Below the pieces are notes generated by a model. That model did not search any database and was not told the origin of the DNA. It worked only from the letters and a program-made list of their open reading frames with translations. Of a stretch of DNA of 64,000 nt, positions 63,275 through 64,000 are shown one piece after another. Numbering within the stretch: the stretch's first letter is position 1; each line of letters starts with the position of its first letter. Location: the NCBI GenBank assembly GCA_965263225.1, contig CBDHHG010000001.1, positions 620,001 through 684,000 on the forward strand, written 5' to 3'. The stretch is from DT-111 sp965263225. Lineage in GTDB: Bacteria; Bacteroidota; Bacteroidia; Chitinophagales; Saprospiraceae. A program made the position numbers and the translations under genes.

Positions 63275-64000
63275 TTAATTTTGTTCATAGGTATTTTCCG
63301 ACGACATCATTTGCTTGAACTTTTTCTCTAGCACGGTCATCGGATATCGGTCAAATAGGGCGTAGGTGAGTGGGGTTTCTCCTAATTGCTTTTCATAAAA
63401 AACAAGACCTATATTCTTTGCATATATTTCTTTGCCATCCCATTGGGGTTCCATTCCTCCCTGTTCTTTATCGTCTAACTCCACTAATTCCTTTACCTCA
63501 AAGGCTACTCCTGGGAACTTTTTCTTCTTAAACACAAAAGTAGTGTCTCCTACATAACGACGATTCTTGATCAGTGTTGTAACTAAATGAGGTTCATCTG
63601 GTGAACTAATCTGAATCTTGTACAAAAAGACACCACCTCCTTCACTAACTTTAAATGGAAATATATTCCCCACCAATACTTCAGTATTCAAGGGCTGCTG
63701 TTTGCCTAGCGAGTCCGTCACAAATAAAGCCAGGTCATTCTGAATCACTCCATTACTGACCATCTCTTCCTTAGCCAACTGTCTGGGAATGAGATCATGT
63801 TCATAGTAGGTGGCCGTTAAGAAAACGCCATTCTCCTCTATAAAAGAGCGATAATACCAGTAGACCGGCGGCAGAGAATCATTACTTACAGACCTGTATT
63901 CATAGACTAAACCATCTTCTAATTGACGAATAGGATAATAGTAGTCTCTGATGTCCTTCTTACCTCCTTGATCTCCGCAAGCGAAACACAAGCTGAGTAA
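63275..64000 (-). CDS. Putative lipoprotein, 5' end outside the window
   Basis: The frame runs off the right edge. The visible N-terminal part reads LSLCFACGDQGGKKD, which looks like the end of a lipoprotein signal with the cysteine before GDQGG; the TTG at 63991 is therefore not the real start. The mature part (LEDGLVYEYRSVSNDSLPPV, then FIEENGVFLTATYYEHDLIP) is a beta-rich domain I do not recognise. It is cotranscribed with the T9SS type B gene (5-bp gap). Confidence 0.65.
   Translation of the reverse strand, partial: LLSLCFACGDQGGKKDIRDYYYPIRQLEDGLVYEYRSVSNDSLPPVYWYYRSFIEENGVFLTATYYEHDLIPRQLAKEEMVSNGVIQNDLALFVTDSLGKQQPLNTEVLVGNIFPFKVSEGGGVFLYKIQISSPDEPHLVTTLIKNRRYVGDTTFVFKKKKFPGVAFEVKELVELDDKEQGGMEPQWDGKEIYAKNIGLVFYEKQLGETPLTYALFDRYPMTVLEKKFKQMMSSENTYEQN

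Overview
The window (64 kb) comes from a member of the Bacteroidota, most likely a marine or free-living gliding-type lineage; the class Saprospiria is my guess, not something I can prove. The support is a type IX secretion (T9SS) cargo set with type A and type B C-terminal sorting domains, a TonB receptor paired with a DUF4249 lipoprotein, a fused E1 alpha/beta dehydrogenase, a mevalonate kinase, a long second PurF-type enzyme, weak Shine-Dalgarno use, and promoters with the Bacteroidota -7 element TAnnTTTG (seen as TAACTTTG or TACCTTTG at six places).

Layout. 1-2093: 3' part of a fused 2-oxoacid dehydrogenase E1 gene and a small Dabb-domain lipoprotein, both frameshifted. 2170-5992 (minus): mevalonate kinase (also frameshifted), a CYTH-domain protein and ribosomal protein S1 with a long acidic N-terminal extension. 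6320-11773: FadD-type acyl-CoA ligase, VTT membrane protein, a LytS/LytTR two-component pair, two small unknowns. 11974-17950: a secreted hydrolase-like protein, a four-gene minus-strand membrane redox operon built around a ferric-reductase-like/Rieske fusion, a sodium:solute symporter and an unknown. 17958-22579: endonuclease V, a TPR/vWA protein, a candidate structured RNA with its own promoter and terminator, then a PurF paralogue. 22636-28861: M23 peptidase, an ACT-domain/ArsR-type operon with a palindromic operator candidate, an amidohydrolase, the N-degron pair aat and clpS, a MITE-like element, and a peroxiredoxin. 29174-36655: YeiH-type transporter/small membrane protein/MscS operon, DUF4249 and TonB receptor, a DUF434 protein. 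37033-53112: a small T9SS protein, QueD, a sugar nucleotidyltransferase and two very large secreted T9SS proteins (3436 and 1079 residues). 53662-64000: GlpD, the mreB-mreC-mreD-PBP2 cell-shape operon, a catalytically dead M16 peptidase homologue, a T9SS type B protein and a lipoprotein cut by the window end.

How it fits together. Most of the window is ordinary chromosome: translation, membrane synthesis, cell shape, surface secretion and nutrient uptake. No phage, integrase, plasmid, CRISPR or defence genes are visible. The least explained items are the structured RNA at about 20307-20582, the Rieske/ferric-reductase operon with its cysteine-motif partner protein (12909-15655), the ACT/ArsR operon with its operator, the hydrophilic insertion in the YeiH-type transporter, and a run of seven single-base insertions in the first 2.4 kb that is probably a sequencing or contig-edge artefact.
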